Shown: in pieces, positions 1-6,544 of the stretch
How positions within the stretch are numbered: the first letter of the stretch is position 1
How the letters are laid out: every line of letters starts with the position of its first letter
From: Prolixibacteraceae bacterium
GTDB lineage: Bacteria > Bacteroidota > Bacteroidia > Bacteroidales > Prolixibacteraceae
NCBI GenBank assembly: GCA_009782655.1
Contig: WRIQ01000051.1
Span: forward strand, 1 to 7,255
Direction of reading: 5' to 3'
DNA length: 7,255 bases
The notes under the pieces: generated by a model
The model's input: only the letters and a program-made list of their open reading frames with translations
The model's database searches: none
Told to the model about the DNA's origin: nothing
Position numbers and translations under genes: made by a program

Positions 1-63
1 GAAATGAAAGATGAGCCGTTGCTTCTGGAAGGTTGGATGATTGACATAAATAATTGGAAATAA
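1..63 (+). CDS. 3' end of an unidentified gene (partial)
   Basis: Frame 1 is open from the window edge to a TAA at 61-63 and encodes a 20-residue C-terminus ending in EGWMIDINNWK. The other two + frames are closed by stop codons within the first 12 bases. A good + strand terminator follows 46 bp later, which supports a real gene ending here, convergent with the biotin carrier gene. Too little of the protein is present to assign a family or function. Confidence 0.5.
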   Translation, partial: EMKDEPLLLEGWMIDINNWK

Positions 64-109
64 TCTTCTTTAGCAGATAGTTTTATAGGTTAGTTATTTG
101 GTTTTTTTG

Positions 110-143
110 AAAGCAGGTTGCACATCAGGCAGCCTGCTTTTTT
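110..143 (+). terminator. Rho-independent terminator of the left-edge gene
   Basis: A 12-bp stem, AAAGCAGGTTGC (110-121) with GCAGCCTGCTTT (129-140), has one G-U wobble and a 7-nt loop. It runs directly into a T tract (138-143). The position, 46 bp after the TAA at 61-63, and the orientation suit termination of the + strand gene. Confidence 0.75.
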
Positions 144-182
144 ATTGCTCTGATTGCGACAAACTTTTTTAACTCACCCTTA

Positions 183-223
183 AAAGAATACGTGCGCCGG
201 AATTTTTGGCGCACGTATTCTTT
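183..223 (-). terminator. Terminator after the biotin carrier gene, possibly bidirectional
   Basis: A perfect 16-bp inverted repeat lies at 183-198 and 208-223, with arms AAAGAATACGTGCGCC and GGCGCACGTATTCTTT and a 9-nt loop. It sits 14 bp beyond the stop codon of the minus-strand biotin carrier gene. Read on the minus strand, the 3' arm ends in a short U run (TTCTTTT). Read on the + strand it also ends in TTT, so it may back up the terminator at 110-143. Together they insulate two convergent units. Confidence 0.75.
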
Positions 224-237
224 GTATTGATTCCGGT

Positions 238-576
238 TCAGATCGGTCTGACTTCAAACATCAAATGATTTTTCGGAATTATATCGCCGTCTTTCACATG
301 GATTTTCACGATTTCTCCTTTGAAAGGCATCACAATGTTGTTGTGCATTTTCATTGCTTCCAAAACCAGTATCAGGTCGCCTTCATTCACCCGTTGTCCT
401 GTTTTTACAAGCACATCGACAACGGTTCCCGGAATAAATGAAAAAATATGATTCGGGTTGGGCTTTCCCCAGAATTTCCTGTTTCTGAATTTGCCTGTCA
501 ATGTCGTTTCATATCTGGCGCCCTGCACAACCAGCGATTCGTTTTGCTCGTTGTTTTTTATCTTTTTTCTCATCAT
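238..576 (-). CDS. Biotin carboxyl carrier protein of an acyl-CoA carboxylase or decarboxylase
   Basis: This is a 112-residue biotinyl carrier. Residues about 43-110 form the biotinyl/lipoyl domain with the signature EAMKM at 73-77, so Lys76 is the predicted site of biotin attachment by biotin ligase. The carrier moves carboxyl groups between the active site that loads or discharges biotin and the carboxyltransferase. The N-terminal 40 residues are basic and polar, without the Ala/Pro-rich linker seen in many sodium-pump carriers. The gene starts 32 bp after the carboxyltransferase stop codon, so the two are almost certainly co-transcribed and form one enzyme. Two consecutive ATG codons (574-576 and 571-573) could start it, and no Shine-Dalgarno sequence separates them. 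No biotin carboxylase or membrane decarboxylase subunit lies in the window, so carboxylase and decarboxylase roles cannot be told apart from the carrier alone. Confidence 0.93.
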   Translation of the reverse strand: MMRKKIKNNEQNESLVVQGARYETTLTGKFRNRKFWGKPNPNHIFSFIPGTVVDVLVKTGQRVNEGDLILVLEAMKMHNNIVMPFKGEIVKIHVKDGDIIPKNHLMFEVRPI

Positions 577-608
577 GCGCGAATAAAAATTTGTACCAAA
601 TACTATTG

Positions 609-2153
609 TTAAAACGGAGGAATTCCGTGTTTTTTCGCGGGTAGCGAAATGGTTTTATTGTTCGAAACTTTCAAAGCATGCAGAATGCGTTGCCTTGTTT
701 CGGCAGGTTCAATCACCTCATCTACATATCCTTTGGCTGCCGCCACATAGGGGTTGGCAAATTTATCTTTGTATTCCTGTATTTTCTGCCTCCGCATGGC
801 TTCCTGATCCTCAGCTTCCATAATTTCCTTGCGGAATACAATATTGGCGGCGCCTTCGGGCCCCATCACAGCAATTTCTGCTGTCGGCCAAGCAAATACG
901 AAATCGGCGCGCAGGTGGCGCGAATTCATGGCTATGTATCCGCCGCCATACGCTTTTCGCAGGATGACCGTCACCTTGGGAACGGTAGCTTCGCTGTAAG
1001 CATAGAGAATTTTAGCGCCATGGCGGATAACGCCAGCATGTTCCTGATCGACACCCGGCAAGTATCCCGGCAAATCTTCGAGGGTAACAATCGGAATGTT
1101 AAAAGCATCGCAATAGCGGATGAAACGCGCTGCCTTGTCGGAGCTGTCGGTGTCGAGAACGCCGGCCAGCACCATGGGTTGATTGGCGACAAAACCCACC
1201 GTCTCACCATCGAGGCGCCCAAAGCCGATGATGATATTGGGTGCAAAATGCTCCATCACCTCTAAAAATTCCGAGCCGTCGGTTATGGATTTTATGATTT
1301 CGCACATGTTGTAAGGAATGCGCGGATCGGAAGGAACAATTTTTTCAATGTCATACTTCTGTATCGGTGTTTTTGCCGGAAATGGAAGCGCTTTTTCGCT
1401 GTTGTTCCACGGAATGTAGGTAATGAGTTTTTTTATCTGATCGAAACATTCCTGTTCGCTCTGCGCATAGAAATGTGCATTCCCGGTTATTTCGGCATGA
1501 ACGCGTGCGCCGCCCAACTCTTCCATGGAAATGTCTTCGCCCAAAACCGATTTGATAACGCTGGGGCCGGTGATAAACATCTTCGAAATATTTTCAACCA
1601 CAAAGACAAAATCGGTGAGCGCCGGCGAATAAACAGCGCCACCGGCGCATGGGCCCAGAATTACCGATATTTGCGGAATCACACCCGAAGCAAGTGTGTT
1701 GCGAAAGAAAATCTCGCCATAACCGGCCAAGGAATTAACACCTTCCTGAATGCGTGCGCCACCGGAATCGTTGATGCCGATGAGCGGAACACGCATCTTG
1801 AGCGCATGATCCATGATTTTGGTAATTTTCCGCGAATGCATCAATCCCAACGAACCGCCTGCGACCGTAAAATCCTGAGCGAAAATACATACCGGTTTAT
1901 CGTATATGGTACCGGTACCGATTATAACCCCGTCGCCATGAAGCACTTTGTCTTCCATGCCGAAATCGCGCGCCGTATGTTCCACAAAAAGATCATATTC
2001 GTGGAAAGAGCCTTTGTCGAGAATCGCCAAAACCCTTTCGCGGGCAGTCAGTTTCCCCATCTGCGCCTGTTTCTCGATAGCTTCGTCACCGCCGCCTTTT
2101 TCTACCTCTTTCCTGCGTTTGCGCAAGTCGAGTATATTATTCCGTAACGACAT
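609..2153 (-). CDS. Acyl-CoA carboxylase carboxyltransferase subunit (PccB/MmdA family)
   Basis: At 514 residues this is the usual length for the PccB/MmdA family. Such subunits move a carboxyl group between carboxybiotin and an acyl-CoA such as propionyl-/methylmalonyl-CoA. Both crotonase-like halves are present. The N-terminal oxyanion-hole segment GPCAGGAVYSPAL is at 167-179, after INDSGGARIQEG (127-138). The C-terminal one, RKAYGGGYIAMNS, is at 399-411. The end KKHGIPPF resembles the family's usual KKHGN-P tail. Ile407 aligns with the Asp (D422 of Streptomyces PccB) that favours propionyl-CoA; Ile there is, as I recall, typical of MmdA-type or broader-specificity subunits. The biotin carrier gene follows at once. 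The leader is A/T-rich without a Shine-Dalgarno sequence, and a candidate promoter lies at 2207-2214. The family is certain. The exact substrate, and carboxylase versus decarboxylase, are open. Confidence 0.95.
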   Translation of the reverse strand: MSLRNNILDLRKRRKEVEKGGGDEAIEKQAQMGKLTARERVLAILDKGSFHEYDLFVEHTARDFGMEDKVLHGDGVIIGTGTIYDKPVCIFAQDFTVAGGSLGLMHSRKITKIMDHALKMRVPLIGINDSGGARIQEGVNSLAGYGEIFFRNTLASGVIPQISVILGPCAGGAVYSPALTDFVFVVENISKMFITGPSVIKSVLGEDISMEELGGARVHAEITGNAHFYAQSEQECFDQIKKLITYIPWNNSEKALPFPAKTPIQKYDIEKIVPSDPRIPYNMCEIIKSITDGSEFLEVMEHFAPNIIIGFGRLDGETVGFVANQPMVLAGVLDTDSSDKAARFIRYCDAFNIPIVTLEDLPGYLPGVDQEHAGVIRHGAKILYAYSEATVPKVTVILRKAYGGGYIAMNSRHLRADFVFAWPTAEIAVMGPEGAANIVFRKEIMEAEDQEAMRRQKIQEYKDKFANPYVAAAKGYVDEVIEPAETRQRILHALKVSNNKTISLPAKKHGIPPF

Positions 2154-2206
2154 AAGATAATTTTTTGATTAATAAATTATTTTTCAGGCACTTTAATGCC
2201 ATGCAC

Positions 2207-2214
2207 CAAAGATA
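2207..2214 (-). promoter_or_regulatory. Candidate -7 element for the carboxyltransferase-carrier operon
   Basis: The minus strand reads TATCTTTG, an exact match to the Bacteroidota -7 element TAnnTTTG, 53 bp before the carboxyltransferase ATG. No TTTG is visible at the expected -33 position. I see no clear terminator between the permease stop at 2317 and this site, so read-through from tgt-lptG is also possible. Confidence 0.45.
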
Positions 2215-2316
2215 GTTTTTTTTCGCTTGAGTGCGCTGTGAGAGTCGTTTTTGATCGGGATAAAGGCAATTATGAACGGGCGCATGCCGAATAATTATAC
2301 GAATGGTTAAAAAATG

Positions 2317-3393
2317 CTAACGCGCTGCCCGGCGATAGAGGAGAACAGCGATAATACCATATAAAACGTTGGGAATCCAAACAGCTACCACGGTAGGCAC
2401 CAATCCGTTGAGGCCAAAAACCACCGTAATTTGCTGGAAAAAAATGTATGAAAAGCTTAACAACAAACCCAGTCCGAGGTGAAAACCAAGCCCTCCCTTG
2501 ATCTTACGCGACGCCAGCGAAGCGCCGATAATTGTCAGTACAAAAGATGCAAAGGGGCTGCCGAAGCGCTTGTGTTTCTCAATTTCATACTCCACGGAAT
2601 TGACGCCGCGCATTTTCATACTTTTGATTTCGGCTTTCAACTCCGGCGTTGTCAAGGTTTCCATCAGATCCATCCCGACCCTGAAATCCTTCGGCGTTAT
2701 GTTCAACGTTGTATCCATGCGGTATCCTCTTTCAATGGTTTGGGAGCCGTCGTGAAAAGTCCGCTTCCAGTAATTATTGATAATCCATTTTTCGCTTTCT
2801 TCGTCCCAGCGAATATTATCAGCAATCAGTTTTTCAACAAGATGTTGATTTTCAAACTTTTCAAGCGAAAATGAATATCCTGTATTTCCTGTAAACCTGC
2901 GCATGTATATGTAAACATCGGGCTCTATTTGCCGGTGGATATTGGTTTCGGTGGATATTCGTCCCTGGTTAACGTATGTATTTCTGAAGTTTACCCGCAC
3001 TTCGCTCCCGATGGGTATGATGTAATTTCCCAAAATGAAAGAAAAAAGAACAATGATGATTACCGACACAATATAGGGGCGCATCATTCGGCCATAGGAA
3101 ACCCCGCTGCTCAAAATGGCGATAATTTCGGTATTGTAAGCCATTTTCGAAGTGAAATAGATTACCGAAATAAATGTAAACAGCGAACTGAAAAGGTTGG
3201 CGAAATAGGGTATGAAATTCAGATAATAATCGAAGATGATCTCTTTGGTGGGAACGTTTTTCGAGATGAACTCGTCGAGCATTTCCGAGATGTCAAAAAC
3301 GGTGGCAATGCTGATAATCAAGAGTAGGGAATAGAAAAATGTCCCGAGGAATTTCCGGGTGATGTAAAAATCTATGGTTTTGTAAAACTTCAT
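2317..3393 (-). CDS. lptG: LptF/LptG-family (YjgP/YjgQ) lipopolysaccharide export permease
   Basis: This 358-residue inner-membrane protein has the LptF/LptG plan: three N-terminal hydrophobic helices (about 15-35, 58-80 and 106-126), a soluble periplasmic domain (about 128-270) and three C-terminal helices (about 280-295, 303-323 and 330-352). In the Lpt machine, LptF and LptG with the LptB ATPase extract LPS from the inner membrane and pass it to the periplasmic bridge. The loop after helix 2 (KMAYNTEIIAILSSGVSYGRM, about 83-103) matches the family's cytoplasmic coupling region that contacts the ATPase. The gene starts 26 bp after the tgt stop codon and is probably co-transcribed with it, a neighbourhood I recall as common in Bacteroidota. 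The partner permease is not in the window. The symbol follows common usage; LptF versus LptG cannot be settled from sequence alone. Confidence 0.88.
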   Translation of the reverse strand: MKFYKTIDFYITRKFLGTFFYSLLLIISIATVFDISEMLDEFISKNVPTKEIIFDYYLNFIPYFANLFSSLFTFISVIYFTSKMAYNTEIIAILSSGVSYGRMMRPYIVSVIIIVLFSFILGNYIIPIGSEVRVNFRNTYVNQGRISTETNIHRQIEPDVYIYMRRFTGNTGYSFSLEKFENQHLVEKLIADNIRWDEESEKWIINNYWKRTFHDGSQTIERGYRMDTTLNITPKDFRVGMDLMETLTTPELKAEIKSMKMRGVNSVEYEIEKHKRFGSPFASFVLTIIGASLASRKIKGGLGFHLGLGLLLSFSYIFFQQITVVFGLNGLVPTVVAVWIPNVLYGIIAVLLYRRAAR

Positions 3394-3419
3394 TACTGCT
3401 GAAATATTTCGTTTACGGG

Positions 3420-4550
3420 TTAAAGCCGCCTGCTCAGCCGCTCAACCATATTTTCTTTCCAATCCTTAAATGTTCCATCGATAATCTGTTTCCGCGCCTG
3501 ACTGACCAGCCAAAGGTAAAACGCCAGATTGTGCTGACTGGCGATCTGTGCGCCCAACATCTCTTTTGAGATGGTGAGATGGCGCAAATAAGCTTTCGAA
3601 TAACAGCGGTCAACAAATGAAGCTCCCGTTTCGTCGATGGGAGAATGGTCGTTTGCCCATTTGTTGTTCCTGATGTTTATGATTCCATTTTGTGTGAACA
3701 GCATCCCGTTTCGTCCGTTGCGCGTGGGCATCACACAATCGAACATATCGACGCCCCTGTCGATAGCTTCCAAAATGTTCACCGGCGTTCCCACACCCAT
3801 CAGGTAGCGGGGTTTGTTTTGGGGCAGAATTTCGTTTACCACTTCAATCATCCTGTACATAACATCTTCCGGTTCGCCAACGGCAAGCCCGCCGATGGCA
3901 TATCCGTCCGATTCGTAATCAAGAATATTGGATGCGGCTTTCGTCCTCAGTTGGGCAAACGCAGCGCCTTGCACGATGGGAAACAACGACTGTGGATAGC
4001 CATACAAAGGCGCGGTTTTATGAAAATGATTGTAGCAGCGGTCGAGCCAGCGTTGCGTCAATTCCAATGATTTGCGGGCATAATCGAAATCGGCGTCGCC
4101 GGGTGTGCATTCGTCGAAAGCCATCATAATATCGGCGCCGATAACGCGCTGGATATTCATCACCCTTTCGGGGGTAAACATGTGATACGAACCATCGATA
4201 TGCGACTGGAACTTAACGCCTTCCTCCGATAGTTTGCGCAAATCGCCCAGTGAGAAAACCTGAAATCCGCCGCTGTCGGTCAGAATTGGCCCGTCCCAGC
4301 TATTGAATTTGTGCAATCCGTTGGCATCTTCCAAAACCTGCAATCCCGGACGAAGATAGAGATGATAGGTATTGCCCAGAATGATCTTTGCTTTTATGTC
4401 CTCTTTCAAATCGCGTACATGAATGCCCTTGACGGAACCGGCGGTTCCCACCGGCATAAAAATCGGCGTGGGAATTTCACCATGCGCCGTTGTTAACGTC
4501 CCTGCCCGCGCTTTCGAATTATTGCAAACCGATTTAACTGTATACTGCAT
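3420..4550 (-). CDS. tgt: tRNA-guanine transglycosylase (queuine tRNA-ribosyltransferase)
   Basis: Tgt replaces guanine-34 in GUN-anticodon tRNAs with the queuosine precursor preQ1 in the cytoplasm. With the start chosen here the protein has 376 residues, the usual length. Visible signatures are TPIFMPVGTAGSVKG (28-42), LGNTYHLYLRPG (58-69), TDSGGFQVFS (91-100, active-site Asp92), DECTPGD (146-152) and VDMFDCVMPTRNGRNG (267-282). Asp271 aligns with the catalytic nucleophile Asp264 of E. coli. The frame extends 7 codons upstream to a TTG at 4569-4571, but that codon overlaps a -7 promoter match, so the ATG at 4548-4550 is the likely start. An ungapped alignment from the nucleophile places Gly309, Ser311 and Asp314 where E. 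coli Tgt has zinc ligands Cys302, Cys304 and Cys307. Only the His ligand (His340) remains. Confidence 0.96.
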   Translation of the reverse strand: MQYTVKSVCNNSKARAGTLTTAHGEIPTPIFMPVGTAGSVKGIHVRDLKEDIKAKIILGNTYHLYLRPGLQVLEDANGLHKFNSWDGPILTDSGGFQVFSLGDLRKLSEEGVKFQSHIDGSYHMFTPERVMNIQRVIGADIMMAFDECTPGDADFDYARKSLELTQRWLDRCYNHFHKTAPLYGYPQSLFPIVQGAAFAQLRTKAASNILDYESDGYAIGGLAVGEPEDVMYRMIEVVNEILPQNKPRYLMGVGTPVNILEAIDRGVDMFDCVMPTRNGRNGMLFTQNGIINIRNNKWANDHSPIDETGASFVDRCYSKAYLRHLTISKEMLGAQIASQHNLAFYLWLVSQARKQIIDGTFKDWKENMVERLSRRL

Positions 4551-4568
4551 TATTTTGGAAAATGGCTT

Positions 4569-4576
4569 CAAAGATA
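4569..4576 (-). promoter_or_regulatory. Candidate -7 element of the tgt-lptG operon
   Basis: The minus strand reads TATCTTTG, an exact TAnnTTTG match, 18 bp before the chosen tgt ATG. Transcription would start only about 10-15 nt before that codon. This favours the ATG at 4550 over the in-frame TTG at 4571. No TTTG is visible at -33. Confidence 0.5.
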
Positions 4577-4681
4577 ACTATTCTCGGCATAATTGGAGAG
4601 TTGTTGTTGGTTTACTCAGGCAGAAATGAACAAAATGAACCACTATCTAAAAGTCTCCCGACATTTGACAGATCACCATTT

Positions 4682-4718
4682 ATGGGGTATCTCAATCCGT
4701 AATAGCGCGTTATATTTG
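4682..4718 (+). promoter_or_regulatory. Candidate regulated promoter: ATGGGGTA box plus -7 element
   Basis: ATGGGGTA (4682-4689) is followed after exactly 21 nt by TATATTTG (4711-4718), a perfect TAnnTTTG -7 element. The box lies near where -33 would be and may be an activator site. The same box, spacing and a near-match -7 occur at 6545-6581. Its complement TACCCCA differs at one position from the NarL heptamer consensus TACYYMT. Transcription would give a leader of about 300 nt before the gene at 5025. Confidence 0.4.
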
Positions 4719-4925
4719 CTCCGCAGCAGGCGTGTAATTTATGCAATATACTGATTCACTGATGTTAAGGCGGGTGTAAATTGCAGAAATAAAACAAAAC
4801 GCGCGAAAATCGGGTAAACCTGTGAAAATGAATGTTTATCTGCGGGTTTTGTAATCAATGTTGGCCCGAGAGAAATTTTCTTGATTTTCGTTTGTAAACA
4901 CATATTAAAATGAAATTTTTAAAAT

Positions 4926-4933
4926 TATATTTG
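4926..4933 (+). promoter_or_regulatory. Second candidate -7 element for the kinase-like/regulator operon
   Basis: TATATTTG is an exact TAnnTTTG match 91 bp before the ATG at 5025. The nearest upstream TTTG (4891-4894) is 31 nt away, too far for the usual 17-23 nt spacing, so the -33 element is missing or replaced. A transcript from here would begin with the G/C-rich segment 4943-5000. Confidence 0.45.
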
Positions 4934-5024
4934 TAGAATATTGCGAAAGCCGGAGGCGGAGTCGGGTTTATCTGGGCTGTGCCGGGGCGTATCCCGCATC
5001 ATTTAAAAATCAATAACCGAAATT

Positions 5025-5654
5025 ATGGAAATGGAACCCGCTAATCAGTGGAGCTGCGAAAAAGAACCCGCGCCTGACCCCGACAAAACTGAGAAATATC
5101 CAATGGAGAATCTGCCTCCTGTTTCAATTTTCAGCCTCGACGATACCAAAACATATTCTTTTACAAGCGCTTCCAATATAGCGCCTTTTCAGCAAAAAAT
5201 TCAGGAACAAGATTTATTGATAAACAAAACCTATGACGATTTGGAGCCGATTATGCCGCTATTACTGAAAGGATTGGCGTTTGCCGTAAAAGATTTGTGC
5301 AGCGAAAAAGCCCAGATTTTTTTCAATCATTTCGGCATCGAACCCGGATACGGCAAACGTCTTACGGTGTTTATATATCGTGCTGTGATTGAATTAATTA
5401 AAACCATGCAGAAACATACCGAGATACAGGATATTTTTGTCGAACTCATCACGGAAAACGATCTGCTTTCGGTTACCATACAAAACGACGGTGCAGGTTT
5501 CGATCCCGAAAAAAGTTTGAATGAAAGCCTCCTCAACATTGCTGCATCGGTGGTTTCCATTGGCGGACAGTTTCACATCTACTATTCTGAAGGAATGAGC
5601 GCTGAAATCACTATTGAAATTGAAAATCCATTAGAATCAGGAATTGAGGTATGA
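5025..5654 (+). CDS. Degenerate stand-alone histidine-kinase-type ATPase domain protein
   Basis: This 209-residue soluble protein has no signal peptide or membrane helix. Residues 1-65 are polar, Pro/Glu-rich and contain no histidine. Residues 70-200 resemble the ATPase half of NarX/DesK-type kinases: DDLEPIMPLLLKGLAFAVKDLC (71-92) matches the segment after the dimerisation domain, RAVIELIKTMQKH (119-131) the N box, NDGAGFD (154-160) the G1 box, and SLLNIAASVVSIGGQF (168-183) the G2 region and following helix. No phosphoacceptor-His domain is present; the first His is residue 102. The Mg-binding Asn of the N box is Thr127, the adenine-binding Asp of G1 is Asn154, and the G2 glycines are absent. 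Kinase activity therefore looks unlikely. The stop overlaps the regulator start as ATGA, so the two are translationally coupled and probably form a complex. ATG 5025 is chosen; ATG 5031 is possible. Confidence 0.75.
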   Translation: MEMEPANQWSCEKEPAPDPDKTEKYPMENLPPVSIFSLDDTKTYSFTSASNIAPFQQKIQEQDLLINKTYDDLEPIMPLLLKGLAFAVKDLCSEKAQIFFNHFGIEPGYGKRLTVFIYRAVIELIKTMQKHTEIQDIFVELITENDLLSVTIQNDGAGFDPEKSLNESLLNIAASVVSIGGQFHIYYSEGMSAEITIEIENPLESGIEV

Positions 5655-6433
5655 ACACAGAACAGAAAAAAATAAGCGTACATATTGCTGATCCAGAGAA
5701 AATGCTGGCCGGAGCGCTTCGCGATTTGATCGACAAAAGCGGTTTTGCCGAGGTGAGCCACATTTCCCATACACTGGCCGAATGCCGCGAGGCGCTGGCC
5801 AAACGGAAACCCGATGTTTTACTGTTGGAAATACGCCAATCTAACAATAAGATTATGAACGTATTACCACAGACCGTTGGCGACAGGACGAAAATTTTGC
5901 CCAATAACATGGTTGAAGTGCAACTGAAAGGCGTCGGCAAGAAAAAAACCATAGGATATATCAGGCTGCCCGAAGGAAACGGAATCGACTTTTGTACCGA
6001 AATAAAACGGAAATATCCCTACGTGAAAATAATAATCCTCACTGGCCAGAGCGATTGGATTACAATCAGACACCTGCTCAACAGGAAGGCCGCCGGATAT
6101 ATTATGAAAACATGCGCAGCCGACGAGGTTCTCGACGGAATAAGAAACGTAGCCGAAGGGAAAGTTTATGTTTGCAGCGAAAGCCAAAAAACACTGAAAC
6201 AGGGAATCGACGATGATTTCATAATGATTCCGGTTCGTCAGGGACAGGTATTGCTTTTGATGGCTGGGGGATATACCAACGAGGAAATAGCCGAGCTTAT
6301 GGGCGTTCAGGCATCAACTGTTATCAAATACCGCAAGATACTTCATTACAAACTCATGTCGGACGGCAGAAATCCGCTGATGATAAAAAAATTGGTGCAT
6401 CTGCGATTTGTATGGATGGATATTATGTCTTAA
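5651..6433 (+). CDS. Atypical NarL/LuxR-type response regulator with Glu at the phosphosite and a receiver insertion
   Basis: This 260-residue protein has a receiver domain (about 8-175) and a LuxR-type helix-turn-helix (about 190-250; GGYTNEEIAELMGVQASTVIKYRKIL at 206-231). The receiver is readable from HIADPEKM (11-18), PDVLLLEIR (54-62), LPEGNGIDFCTEIKRKYP (106-123), IIILTGQ (127-133) and GYIMK (149-153). The switch Thr131 and Lys153 are kept. One of the two acidic-pocket Asp residues is Ala13, and the phosphoacceptor Asp is Glu60, which can mimic a phosphorylated state. Residues 63-105 are a 43-residue insertion between EIR and LPEGNG, which are adjacent in ordinary receivers; removing it gives a normal length of about 125. 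The codons in the insertion are unremarkable, so it does not look like a frameshift. It is likely a DNA-binding regulator paired with the degenerate kinase. Its targets are unknown; the ATGGGGTA boxes are candidates. Confidence 0.85.
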   Translation: MNTEQKKISVHIADPEKMLAGALRDLIDKSGFAEVSHISHTLAECREALAKRKPDVLLLEIRQSNNKIMNVLPQTVGDRTKILPNNMVEVQLKGVGKKKTIGYIRLPEGNGIDFCTEIKRKYPYVKIIILTGQSDWITIRHLLNRKAAGYIMKTCAADEVLDGIRNVAEGKVYVCSESQKTLKQGIDDDFIMIPVRQGQVLLLMAGGYTNEEIAELMGVQASTVIKYRKILHYKLMSDGRNPLMIKKLVHLRFVWMDIMS

Positions 6434-6465
6434 TATAGCTTATTTACAGCACATTAAAATCATAA

Positions 6466-6510
6466 CGCCAAATTTGCCTTTAAGTTGTCAAATTGCGTTT
6501 CAGGATTTTT
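6466..6510 (+). terminator. Possible weak terminator after the regulator gene
   Basis: CGC plus AATTTG (6466-6468 and 6471-6476, with a 2-nt bulge) pairs with CAAATTGCG (6489-6497) around a 12-nt loop. It is followed by TTT and, after five bases, a run of T beginning at 6506. The stem is A/T-rich and the U tract interrupted, so termination may be partial. Confidence 0.3.
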
Positions 6511-6544
6511 TTATAAAATATTTTTCATGTAGGAACTCCCTTAA

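Larger units (their letters stand above)
4577..5024. other. Divergent intergenic region between tgt and the kinase-like gene
   Basis: No ORF of convincing length, tRNA or known RNA motif is visible here. The region holds candidate + strand promoters at 4682-4718 and 4926-4933. A G/C-rich segment at 4943-5000 stands out in otherwise A/T-rich DNA and would lie at the start of the leader transcribed from 4926. An imperfect inverted repeat (AAAACGCGCG near 4798-4807 and TGCGGGTTTT near 4841-4850) is too weak and too widely spaced to call. Confidence 0.6.

Noticed and set aside
678..2147. Long + strand open frames opposite the carboxyltransferase (678-1265 and 1473-2147)
   Set aside because: They are antisense to a highly conserved enzyme, show no recognisable protein family, and reflect its codon composition.
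2270..2300. Hairpin-like AATTAT...ATAATT after the permease gene
   Set aside because: A 6-bp A/T stem with a 17-nt loop and no following U tract is not a credible terminator.
4551..4571. Upstream TTG start adding seven residues to Tgt
   Set aside because: The TTG overlaps a perfect -7 promoter match, and the ATG at 4550 gives the usual family length and N-terminus.
5327..6187. Minus-strand frames across the kinase-like and regulator genes
   Set aside because: They are antisense to coupled genes with clear domain motifs and show no independent start context or family.
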